Shown here: piece by piece, positions 58,301-64,000 of the stretch | How positions within the stretch are numbered: the first letter of the stretch is position 1 | Layout of the letters: every line of letters starts with the position of its first letter | DNA from: Actinophytocola sp044466355 | GTDB taxonomy: Bacteria; Actinomycetota; Actinomycetes; Mycobacteriales; Pseudonocardiaceae | Direction of reading: 5' to 3' | Length of the DNA: 64,000 bases | Assembly (NCBI RefSeq): GCF_044466355.1 | Contig: NZ_JBITMQ010000005.1 | Location: 62,001-126,000, forward strand | Translations under genes and position numbers: made by a program | The notes under the pieces: generated by a model | The model's input: the letters and a program-made list of their open reading frames with translations, nothing else | Databases searched by the model: none | What the model was told of the DNA's origin: nothing

Positions 58301-59134
58301 GAACGTGCCCAGCGTGACGTCCCCGTTCAACGCCATGTACCCGCCGAGCGCCAGCACCGCGACCTGCCCCGCGGCGGGCATGGCGACGAGCGTGGCCGCG
58401 GGCCTGGACGTGAGCTTCGCCGTGCGCATCCGCTCGCCGAACAGCTGCCGCGCCGCCCTGTCGAGCCGCGCGATCTCCCTGGCCTCCTGACCGAAGCCCT
58501 TCACCACCCGCACGCCGGTGACGGTCTCCTCGACGTGCTGTGCCAGGTCGGCCGCCCTCTGCTGCGCCGACCACGACGCCGGGAACAGCACCTTCCGGCT
58601 GCGGACCGCGACCACCGCCACCACCGGCGTGACCACCAGCGCGATCAGCGTCAGGAACGGGGACAGCCACAGCATCGCGCCCAGCGCGAGCAGGGCGAAC
58701 ACCACCGTGCCGATCGACAGCGGCACCATCATCAGCATGCCCTGCACGACCTGCAGGTCCGTGATCGACCGGGACACCACCTGACCGGTGCGCAACGCGT
58801 CCTGCTTCGCGCCGTCGAGCCGCTGCACCGCCGCGAACACCTGCTGGCGCAGGTCGTGCTGCACGTCGAGCGCGAGCCGCCCGCCCAGGTAGCGGCGGAC
58901 GAACGCGGTGCCGAACGTCGACAGTTCCATCAGCACCAGCGCGCCCACCAGCCACGCGATGCGCTCGGTGGTGCCCGCGACCGCGTCGTCGACGACGAGC
59001 TTCACCAGCACCGGCCCGGCGGCCTGGAAACCGACACCGACCACCGACGCGACGACGGAGAGCACGACGAGCCGCCGGTGCCGCCAGCAGGCGGCACTCA
59101 ACCGGCGGACCCAGCCAGGGGAGGACTTCGACAC
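55358..59134 (-). CDS. Fused heterodimeric-type ABC exporter (Rv0194-like)
   Basis: About 1258 aa: two complete half-exporters in one chain. TMD1 about 20-290 and NBD1 about 340-590 (Walker A VGTAGSGKSTV, LSGGQRQRVALARAL, Walker B VLVLDDATSAVD). TMD2 about 685-960 and NBD2 about 1000-1240 (GATGAGKSTVV, LSAGQRQLIALARAE, ILLLDEATAALD). NBD1 has Asp in place of the catalytic Glu, and NBD2 has the altered LSAGQ signature, so one ATP site is degenerate, as in heterodimeric exporters. M. tuberculosis Rv0194, of similar design, is a multidrug exporter. The GTG at 59134 coincides with the expected transcription start, implying a leaderless mRNA; a GTG at 59143 is the alternative. Confidence 0.92.
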   Translation of the reverse strand: MSKSSPGWVRRLSAACWRHRRLVVLSVVASVVGVGFQAAGPVLVKLVVDDAVAGTTERIAWLVGALVLMELSTFGTAFVRRYLGGRLALDVQHDLRQQVFAAVQRLDGAKQDALRTGQVVSRSITDLQVVQGMLMMVPLSIGTVVFALLALGAMLWLSPFLTLIALVVTPVVAVVAVRSRKVLFPASWSAQQRAADLAQHVEETVTGVRVVKGFGQEAREIARLDRAARQLFGERMRTAKLTSRPAATLVAMPAAGQVAVLALGGYMALNGDVTLGTFLAFASYVANLVGPTRLLSSLLVNVQLARAGVERVYELIDSHPTVTDAPDAVAVPDGPADVRLSDVTFGYTRSEPVLDGVSLEVRPGETLALVGTAGSGKSTVSLLLPRFYDVHEGSISVAGVDVRQLTLASLRSTVGVVFEEAFLFSDTVRANIRYGRPDATDEEVRAAARAAQADGFITALPEGYDTVVGERGLTLSGGQRQRVALARALLSDPRVLVLDDATSAVDTATEAAIHDTLRSVTRDRTTLLIAHRRSTLSLADRIAVLDKGKVVDVGTHEELTARCELYRSLLAGPGEEIEDGTNRDTATLTPGPEGWTPQLWPDQVEETAGTRRSGEVATAPIGRGGIGGGRIAGALSGAPPTPELLERVAALPPATEAPVLRGEDPRAPDPGFRLRRLLKPVRTMLAVVAGLVIADAVLTMALPMLIQQGVDNGVVTGNTTALWVVTAIAAVLVVLSFADNAVNTVLTARVGERLLYLLRVRSYAHLQRLGLDYFEREMAGRIMTRMTTDVDALSTFLQTGLTSALASLLTIVTITAALVITDPGLSLVALSALPILVVATVIFQRLSSAAYSQAREQVSAVNADMQENVSGLRVAQAFTREEHSAKEFAQRSDTYRRTRLRAQRYVATYFPFVALLAGLAQAAVLVVGARRVASGDLSVGVLLAFMLYLNLFFSPVQQLSSVFDGYQQARVGLRRIADLLRTPSSVEPPARPAPVPPKLTGAVELRNVSFSYPGTDRPAVSDLNLTVAPGETVALVGATGAGKSTVVKLIARFYDPTAGQVVVDGVDLRDYDPSEYRQHLGVVPQEAHLFSGDVAANVGYGGAADGVNGDRAAIETAVRSVGALPMVATLPDGFRQQVGERGQGLSAGQRQLIALARAELVAPDILLLDEATAALDPATESVVLAASERLAHPRTTFVVAHRLATAARADRILVLSDGRIVEEGPHEELLALDGHYARLWHHGTAEDGLAPDPAQQAS

Positions 59135-59141
59135 GAAACCC

Positions 59142-59163
59142 ACATTAGGCGTGACCACCGACA
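59142..59163 (-). promoter_or_regulatory. PafBC/RecA-NDp-type promoter of the fused exporter (candidate)
   Basis: Minus strand: TGTCGGTG (59163-59156), exactly 8 nt, TAATGT (59147-59142). Full match to the DNA-damage promoter pattern. The predicted +1 falls at about 59134-59136, at the GTG start codon. Confidence 0.7.
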
Positions 59164-59192
59164 GTCCCGGCCGCCGAGCGACGACCGGAACG

Positions 59193-59226
59193 ACAACGGG
59201 GCCCGCCAATGGCGGACCCCGTCGTC
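59193..59226 (-). terminator. Terminator-like hairpin after the ABC-2 permease gene
   Basis: Stem GACAACGGGGCCCGCC / GGCGGACCCCGTCGTC (two mismatches), AAT loop, 12 bp downstream of the permease stop and before the exporter promoter. Confidence 0.65.
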
Positions 59227-59238
59227 GGATTCACGCGA

Positions 59239-60141
59239 TCAGGTGATGTCGCGGGTCCGGTTCCGCAGGATGCCCAGCATGAAGAAGATCGCCGTCCACA
59301 CCAGGAACACCAGGCCGGACAGCCACAGCGTCAGCGCGCCAGGCGCACCGGCGATACCGCGCACGACCTGCTCGAACTCCTCGCGGCCCTCCGTGTCCAC
59401 GGTGCCGCCCGCGTTCTGCACCAGGTCGATGACCTGTGCGGAGAGCACCTGGCTCGCGGTCGCGCCGGTCAGCCCGTTCGCCGAGCCGTTCGGCAGGAAG
59501 CCGGCGAGGTAGGAACCCTCCGTGAGCCCCGTCATGACGAGGTCACCGATCGGGCCGACGATCAGCGAGTAGATCAGCAGGATCACGAGCGCGCCGACCG
59601 GCGAGCCCATCAGCGCGCCGACGCCGAGACCCAGGAGCGTCCACAGCAGGCAGCCGAGGATGCCGGACAGCGCGATCATCAGCCACTGGCCCGTGTCGGG
59701 CAGGTACGAGCTCTCCGAGCCGAGCGCGGTGCCGATGCTCGCGCCCAGCGCGATCACCACGCCGTACAGCAGGCCCCAGATCACGTACGTGACGGCCTTC
59801 GCCGACAGCAGCGTGCCGCGGTTGGGCGCGGTCAGGAAGCTCGTGGTGATCGTCCGCCGTGACAGCTCGCTCGCCAGCGCCAGCGTGCCGAAGATCATCG
59901 GGAAGATCGTCGCGATGTTCATGCTGCGCGTCAGCGCGATCACCGACCAGGACAGGTCGTCGAAGGAGATGTTGAACTCCTCGATGATGTCCACGTCGGA
60001 GATGTCGCTGACGATCGACGTGATCAGCGCCGACACGCCCCACGCCCAGCCCAGCGCCAGCAGCACGGCCGGGACCATCATCGCCCACCACATCTTGGTG
60101 GTGAGGATCTTGCGGAACTCCGCCTTGATCAGGTTGCCCAT
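59239..60141 (-). CDS. ABC-2 type transporter permease
   Basis: A 300-aa membrane protein with about six helices: N-terminal KAEFRKILTTKMWWAMMVP start typical of ABC-2 permeases, then IATIFPMIFGTLALASELSRRTITTSFLTAPNRG. Its ATG shares one base with the ATPase stop (TGATG), so it is the partner of the preceding ATPase. Exported substrate unknown. Confidence 0.9.
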   Translation of the reverse strand: MGNLIKAEFRKILTTKMWWAMMVPAVLLALGWAWGVSALITSIVSDISDVDIIEEFNISFDDLSWSVIALTRSMNIATIFPMIFGTLALASELSRRTITTSFLTAPNRGTLLSAKAVTYVIWGLLYGVVIALGASIGTALGSESSYLPDTGQWLMIALSGILGCLLWTLLGLGVGALMGSPVGALVILLIYSLIVGPIGDLVMTGLTEGSYLAGFLPNGSANGLTGATASQVLSAQVIDLVQNAGGTVDTEGREEFEQVVRGIAGAPGALTLWLSGLVFLVWTAIFFMLGILRNRTRDIT

Positions 60142-61472
60142 CAGTTGTTGCCTCCGTCCGGGCCGCCGGAGTTCGGGTTCTGGTCATGGGTCGGTGGTGG
60201 TGGGGCGACCGGCGCCTGCACCGGCTGCGGGCCACTCGGCGGCTGCCCCCAGTCCTGCGGCGGCTGGGGCGCCTGCGGTGGTGCCGGCGGCTGGGGCGGC
60301 GCGACGGGCTGCGGCTGCTGCTGCCACCCACCCGGCGGGGTCTGCTGCGGTGGCGCGTAGCCCGGTGGCGGCTGCTGCTGGTACTGCTGCGGTGGCTGCG
60401 GCTGCTGCCAGCCACCGGGCGGCGTGCCCTGCGGCTGCTGCTGCCACCCGCCGGGCGGCGTCTGCTGCGGCGGCGCGTAGCCCTGCTGCTGGTAGCCCGG
60501 CGGCGGGCCCTGCTGGTAGCCGGGCGGGACCGGCGGCAGCTGGCCGTGGGGGACCTGGCCGGGCGCGGCGTACTGACCGCTCGTGAGCGCGAAGAAGAGC
60601 TGCTCGAGGTCGGCCCGCTCCTCCTGCATGCCGTACACGGCCACACCGGCCTGCGACGCGATGTCACCGACCTGCTGCACGGTCGCGCCGACCACGGCGA
60701 GCTTGCCGTCCGGCGTCGGCGACACCTCGGTGATCTTCATCTCCTGCAGCGCGACCGCGAGCTTCTGCGGGTCGGCCGACTGCACGAGCACCCGCGACTT
60801 CTGCGACTTCCGCAGGTCGTCGAGCATGCCGTAGTACATCGTCTGACCACGGCTGATGATCACGACCTGGTCGATCGTCTGCTCGACCTCCGCCAGCAGG
60901 TGGCTGGAGATCAGCACGGTCCTGCCGCTCTGCGCGAACGCCTTCAGGAACGTCCGCAGCCACGCGATGCCCTCGGGGTCGAGGCCGTTGGCCGGCTCGT
61001 CCAGCACCAGCACCTGCGGGTCGCCGAGCAGCGCCGTGGCCAGCGCCAGGCGCTGCTTCATGCCCAGCGAGAAGCCACCCGCCGCCCGGTTGCCCGCCTG
61101 GCCGAGACCGACCAGGTTCAGCACCTCGTCGGCGCGCTGGTCGTGCACGCCCATCGCGGCCGCGTACACGCGCAGGTGGTCCCGCGCGGTGCGGCCCGGG
61201 TGGAAGCCCTGCGCCTCGAGCACGCCGCCCACGATCCGGCCCGGGTTGCCGAGCCGGTGGAACGGCTGGCCGTTGATCGTCGCGTAGCCGGCCGTCGGCG
61301 TCACCAGGCCGAGCAGCATGCGCAGCGTGGTGGTCTTGCCTGACCCGTTCGGTCCGAGGAAGCCGGTCACCGAGCCTGGCTCCACCTGGAAACTGAGATT
61401 CTGTACCGCGGCGACCTGTCCGAAGTTCTTGCTCAGGTTCTGTACCACGATGCGGCCGCTGCCGTCCGACAC
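60141..61472 (-). CDS. ABC transporter ATPase with a long Pro/Gln/Gly-rich tail
   Basis: A 443-aa protein. Residues 1-300 are a standard ABC-2 ATPase: Walker A GPNGSGKTTTLRML, LSLGMKQRLA-type signature (FSLGMKQRLALATALLG), Walker B VLVLDEPANGLDP and SSHLLAEVEQT. The last 140 residues are low-complexity Pro/Gln/Gly/Tyr, with an exact 18-residue repeat GYAPPQQTPPGGWQQQPQ occurring twice. The GTG at 61472 is preceded by AGGAGG; upstream frames are not supported. The tail is unusual for an ATPase and may mediate self-association or partner binding. Confidence 0.9.
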   Translation of the reverse strand: MSDGSGRIVVQNLSKNFGQVAAVQNLSFQVEPGSVTGFLGPNGSGKTTTLRMLLGLVTPTAGYATINGQPFHRLGNPGRIVGGVLEAQGFHPGRTARDHLRVYAAAMGVHDQRADEVLNLVGLGQAGNRAAGGFSLGMKQRLALATALLGDPQVLVLDEPANGLDPEGIAWLRTFLKAFAQSGRTVLISSHLLAEVEQTIDQVVIISRGQTMYYGMLDDLRKSQKSRVLVQSADPQKLAVALQEMKITEVSPTPDGKLAVVGATVQQVGDIASQAGVAVYGMQEERADLEQLFFALTSGQYAAPGQVPHGQLPPVPPGYQQGPPPGYQQQGYAPPQQTPPGGWQQQPQGTPPGGWQQPQPPQQYQQQPPPGYAPPQQTPPGGWQQQPQPVAPPQPPAPPQAPQPPQDWGQPPSGPQPVQAPVAPPPPTHDQNPNSGGPDGGNN

Positions 61473-61561
61473 GCGTCCTCCTGCCTCGCCTGCGGGTTTC
61501 GTGCGGGGGCCATCTTGCCCCATGGCGTCGGCGAGGTTGTGGCGAACGGGGGAGTTGTGGG

Positions 61562-61879
61562 TTAACGGCTGCTCGTGCGCGTGAACGGGTTGCGCAGGGG
61601 GTAGGCGCGCCTGCGGTGCGGCAGTCCTTCGCCGATGAGCTGCTCGTGGGCGGCCCGCCACACCGGACACGGCCATCGACGTGCGCGGACACGGGTCCGG
61701 CAGGCCGCGCAGCGACCGTCGGCGTCCATGCGGTGGGCGGTCAGCAGGCGGCGCCAGCCGTCGGCGAGCCTGCGCAGCTCCGTGCGGGCCAGCGGCAGCA
61801 GCGTCGACGGGTCGGCCTTGCCCGCCACCTCGTCGAGCGCCGCCAGCCGCGCCAGCACGGCGCGGCGGGTGTCGTCCAT
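61562..61879 (-). CDS. Small zinc-ribbon-like protein of unknown function
   Basis: A 105-aa protein. Helical N-terminal half (DDTRRAVLARLAALDEVAG..., ARTELRRLADGWRRLLTAH), then GRCAACRTRVRARRWPCPVW with CxxC...C and His, suggesting one metal site. The C terminus is Arg-rich. Upstream of the ABC-2 operon on the same strand, separated by 89 bp. Function unknown. Confidence 0.7.
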   Translation of the reverse strand: MDDTRRAVLARLAALDEVAGKADPSTLLPLARTELRRLADGWRRLLTAHRMDADGRCAACRTRVRARRWPCPVWRAAHEQLIGEGLPHRRRAYPLRNPFTRTSSR

Positions 61880-61896
61880 GCCAGGCCACACGGGGA

Positions 61897-62106
61897 TCAG
61901 CCTGCCTGACGGTCTTGTCGGTCGTCGGTGCGGACGGCGGCCTGGTCGAGAGCCACTCCCAGCCCCCTGGCCTGCTGCGCGGACAACACCGCGGCGGCAC
62001 CCGGAGGGGGGACGAGCACGACTCTCTCGTTTTCGACCAGCACCATCAACGCCCGGTCCCGACCGAACGGATCGATGCAACGTACGGACCAGCGGGGTTC
62101 AGTCAC
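61897..62106 (-). CDS. Small conserved-looking protein of unknown function
   Basis: A 69-aa protein from a GTG at 62106: TEPRWSVRCIDPFGRDRALM..., VLVENERVVLVPPPGAAAVLS, QQARGLGVALDQAA. Mixed alpha/beta, no signal peptide. Its stop is 17 bp before the zinc-ribbon gene, so the two likely form an operon. An AGGA abuts the start codon. Confidence 0.6.
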   Translation of the reverse strand: MTEPRWSVRCIDPFGRDRALMVLVENERVVLVPPPGAAAVLSAQQARGLGVALDQAAVRTDDRQDRQAG

Positions 62107-62665
62107 TCCTGCGACATCGGCGGCGGAAACGGCCGACCGAAGTGGTAATCGCCGAACTTCACTCCATTGCCGCCATTCTCACTCGATCGAGCGTTCCTGT
62201 CGGGTGACTAGTCGCCGTATGGGTAGTCACCAACGCTGTGCGCACCGTGAACGGCGTTCGGGGTACGCAAGGTGTCGAGTTGAGAACTAATGAAACTCAC
62301 CCACCCCCAGTTGCACCGTTCTCGACCCCATGCCTTTAAGCTTGCACGTGGCGGCCCGCTCCCAGTGACCCCCAGGCTGGTTGAGCGGGCCGCCCTCGAT
62401 CCGCCTGTTCGGTGGTGCCACCTTCCCCGTGACCTTGGTTGATCTGGGGGGCGACCCCCCAGACCCCCACGGTGCGGACGCTCCCGACCCAGCCCGGTCG
62501 CCTTCGCTTTGGTCGGCTCGCGTTGCTTGGTTGCTTGGATGTCTTTCGTGGCTTGTTCGTTACCGTGGGCACCCTGTCGCTTTTTGCGACAGGGTGTTCG
62601 GTTTGTGTTCGGTGGTCTGCACCTTTTTGACAGTTGTGACGTTTCTGCTTTTCGTCGTGTGTTGA
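62107..62665. other. Gene-free, hairpin-rich region upstream of the small-gene operon
   Basis: About 560 bp. Three perfect hairpins occur in 250 bp: a 12-bp stem GGCGGCCCGCTC/GAGCGGGCCGCC (62350-62394, 21-nt loop), CTGGGGGG-CGA-CCCCCCAG near 62446, and an 11-bp stem CACCCTGTCGC-TTTTT-GCGACAGGGTG (62570-62596). From 62500 to 62660 the sequence is T-rich on the plus strand. Open frames here (for example 62336-62572, minus) look non-coding. It may hold a structured RNA or a mobile repeat. The last hairpin may end ald transcription. Confidence 0.6.
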
Positions 62666-63781
62666 TTAGTTGACGATTTCGGTCAACGGGGTGTGGGGCA
62701 GGTTGTGCGCCTCCGCCACCGGGCCGTTCGTCAGTGCGCCGCCATGGGTGTTCAGGCCCAGCGCCAGCGCCTTGTCGTCCCTCAGTGCCGCCTCCCAGCC
62801 CTTGTTCGCCAGCGCCGTCGCGTACGGCAGCGTCACGTTCGTCAGCGCGTACGTCGAGGTCCTCGGCACCGCACCCGGCATGTTCGCCACGCAGTAGAAG
62901 ACCGACTGGTGGACCTCGTACGTCGGGTCCGCGTGGGTCGTCGGGCGCGAGTCCGCGAAGCAACCGCCCTGGTCGATCGCGATGTCCACCAGCACGGAGC
63001 CCGGCTTCATGTCCGCCACCAGCTCGTTGCCGATCAGCTTCGGGGCGCGCGCGCCCGGCACCAGCACCGCGCCGATCACCAGGTCGGCGTCCTTCGCCGC
63101 CTGCTCCACCGCGAACCGGTTCGACGTGATCGTGCGCAGCCGGCCCTGGAACTGGGCGTCGACCTGCCGCAGCCGGTCCACGTTCGTGTCCAGGACCTGC
63201 ACGTCAGCACCCATACCCACCGCGATCGTCGCGGCGTTCAGACCCGCGACACCGCCACCGATCACGACGACCTTCGCGGGGGTCACGCCCGGCACGCCAC
63301 CCGGCAACACCCCCCGGCCACCCGACGGCCTCATCAACGCGTACGCGCCCACCTGCGGTGCCAGCCTGCCCGCCACCTCCGACATCGGCGCCAGCAGCGG
63401 CAGCGCGCCGTTCGCCGTCTGCACCGTCTCGTACGCGACCGCGGTCGTGCCCGCGTCCATCAGCGCCTTCGTCAGCGGCTCGTCCGCGGCCAGGTGCAGG
63501 TACGTGAACAGCACCTGGCCACGACGCAGCAGCGGGTACTCCGAGGCGATCGGCTCCTTGACCTTCATGACCATGTCGCCCTCGGCCCACACGTCCTCGG
63601 CCTTCACCAGGACCTTCGCGCCCGCGGCGAGGTACTCCTCGTCGGTGATCGCGGACCCGAGCCCGGCGCCCGCCTCGACGAACACGTCGTGCCCGTGCGC
63701 GGCCAGCTCGTGCACGCCTGCCGGGGTCAACGCGACCCGGTACTCGTGGTTCTTGATCTCCCGGGGGACGGCGATCTTCAC
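62666..63781 (-). CDS. ald: Alanine dehydrogenase
   Basis: Reversible NAD-dependent oxidative deamination of L-alanine to pyruvate. A 371-aa protein with MKIAVPREIKNHEYRVALTP, MVMKVKEP (catalytic Lys), LFTYLHLAAD (catalytic His), NAD site VVIGGGVAGLNAATIA, and DIAIDQGGCFADSRPTTH. GTG start at 63781 with GAAGGA upstream. A regulator gene of PucR type ends about 125 bp upstream on the same strand; ald is usually induced by alanine through a dedicated regulator. Confidence 0.96.
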   Translation of the reverse strand: MKIAVPREIKNHEYRVALTPAGVHELAAHGHDVFVEAGAGLGSAITDEEYLAAGAKVLVKAEDVWAEGDMVMKVKEPIASEYPLLRRGQVLFTYLHLAADEPLTKALMDAGTTAVAYETVQTANGALPLLAPMSEVAGRLAPQVGAYALMRPSGGRGVLPGGVPGVTPAKVVVIGGGVAGLNAATIAVGMGADVQVLDTNVDRLRQVDAQFQGRLRTITSNRFAVEQAAKDADLVIGAVLVPGARAPKLIGNELVADMKPGSVLVDIAIDQGGCFADSRPTTHADPTYEVHQSVFYCVANMPGAVPRTSTYALTNVTLPYATALANKGWEAALRDDKALALGLNTHGGALTNGPVAEAHNLPHTPLTEIVN

Positions 63782-63906
63782 GGCTATGGGGTCCTTCCCG
63801 ACGCTGGGCCAACTGGGTGTCGTACACCACGATGAGATAACGATAAGTAAGTGTCATCGTGTCGCTGGAACCAGAATTGAGGCCTTCTGTAGTGCTGTGG
63901 GCACAG

Positions 63907-64000
63907 TCAGGCCCAGCGGATGGCCGCCAGTTGGACGAGGAGCGCCAGACGCGTGTCCGGGTCGTCGAGGTCGACCGTCGCCACCTCGACCAGCTTGGCC
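63907..64000 (-). CDS. PucR-family transcription regulator, C-terminal end only
   Basis: The last 30 residues, AKLVEVATVDLDDPDTRLAL followed by LVQLAAIRWA, match the end of PucR-type HTH proteins (R-L-x-x-(A/L)-x-x-x-T-G-x-D-L-x-D-P-x-x-R-L-x-L). The rest lies beyond the window. Placed directly upstream of ald, it is a good candidate for the ald regulator. Confidence 0.65.
   Translation of the reverse strand, partial: AKLVEVATVDLDDPDTRLALLVQLAAIRWA

Noticed and set aside
62336..62572. Small basic protein (78 codons, minus strand)
   Set aside because: It reads through the hairpin repeat region; composition reflects the repeat rather than coding selection.

Overview
The window is high-GC, actinomycete-type DNA with heavy GTG/TTG start use and many ATGA/GTGA stop-start overlaps. 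It carries mycobacterial-type markers: PdtaS, WhiB1, RsrA, a fused 2-oxoglutarate decarboxylase (Kgd) and nickel superoxide dismutase. It also has Streptomyces-like features such as a SARP/AfsR regulator, Calx-beta and subtilase exoproteins, and a hut operon of actinomycete layout. The best fit is a filamentous member of the Pseudonocardiales (Actinosynnema/Lentzea/Saccharothrix-like). The genus is an inference from style, not from a marker gene. I recognised no rRNA, tRNA, CRISPR array, prophage or complete insertion sequence.

Layout. 0-5 kb: a sigma factor/LytR-CpsA-Psr pair, the remains of a second subtilase, then an intact secreted subtilase. 5-19 kb: a block whose order closely follows M. 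tuberculosis Rv3228-Rv3214 (rsgA, aroA, SRAP protein, sigR-rsrA, pdtaS, whiB1, DAG-kinase-like gene, membrane protein, GNAT, phosphoglycerate-mutase-like gene), with a trypsin-like protease inserted. 17.6-24 kb: small regulator/enzyme pairs (HxlR with imine-reductase-like enzyme, TetR with SRPBCC), sodN/sodX, an epimerase and malic enzyme. 23.7-30.4 kb: a PAS-GGDEF-EAL protein, a structured tandem repeat and an osmoprotectant ABC operon. 30.4-35.5 kb: an unknown secreted protein, a SARP regulator and a Calx-beta exoprotein. 35.5-43.2 kb: an IclR regulator divergent from a complete hutH-hutU-amidase-hutF-hutI operon, every junction overlapping. 43-49.5 kb: two micro membrane proteins, a glycogen-debranching-like enzyme, an interrupted aldo/keto reductase, an unknown two-gene module with an HNH-like C terminus, and an inositol-monophosphatase-family enzyme. 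49.6-64 kb: DUF6104 and kgd, a DHFR-like and an SRPBCC protein, a fused ABC exporter, an ABC-2 type transporter pair, two small unknown genes, a hairpin-rich intergenic region, ald, and the end of a PucR-type regulator.

The regulatory layer is the most informative part. A textbook SigR autoregulatory promoter (GGAAT-N18-GTT) precedes sigR-rsrA. A promoter of the RecA-independent DNA-damage (PafBC) type, TTGTCGGTG-N8-TANNNT, occurs before the SRAP gene, the osmoprotectant operon and the fused exporter. It also forms the core of a dispersed repeat with four copies here. A CRP-like site lies upstream of whiB1. A 15-16 bp palindrome, CCTGAC-N4-GTCAG, is concentrated inside the hut coding sequences, in different reading frames, which points to a DNA-level function.

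The best candidates for undescribed biology are the palindrome cluster in the hut operon, the four-copy promoter-bearing repeat, the 141-bp tandem repeat at 26.3-26.75 kb, and the two-gene module at 46.7-48.4 kb. All coordinates come from hand indexing of the sequence. No database search was run.
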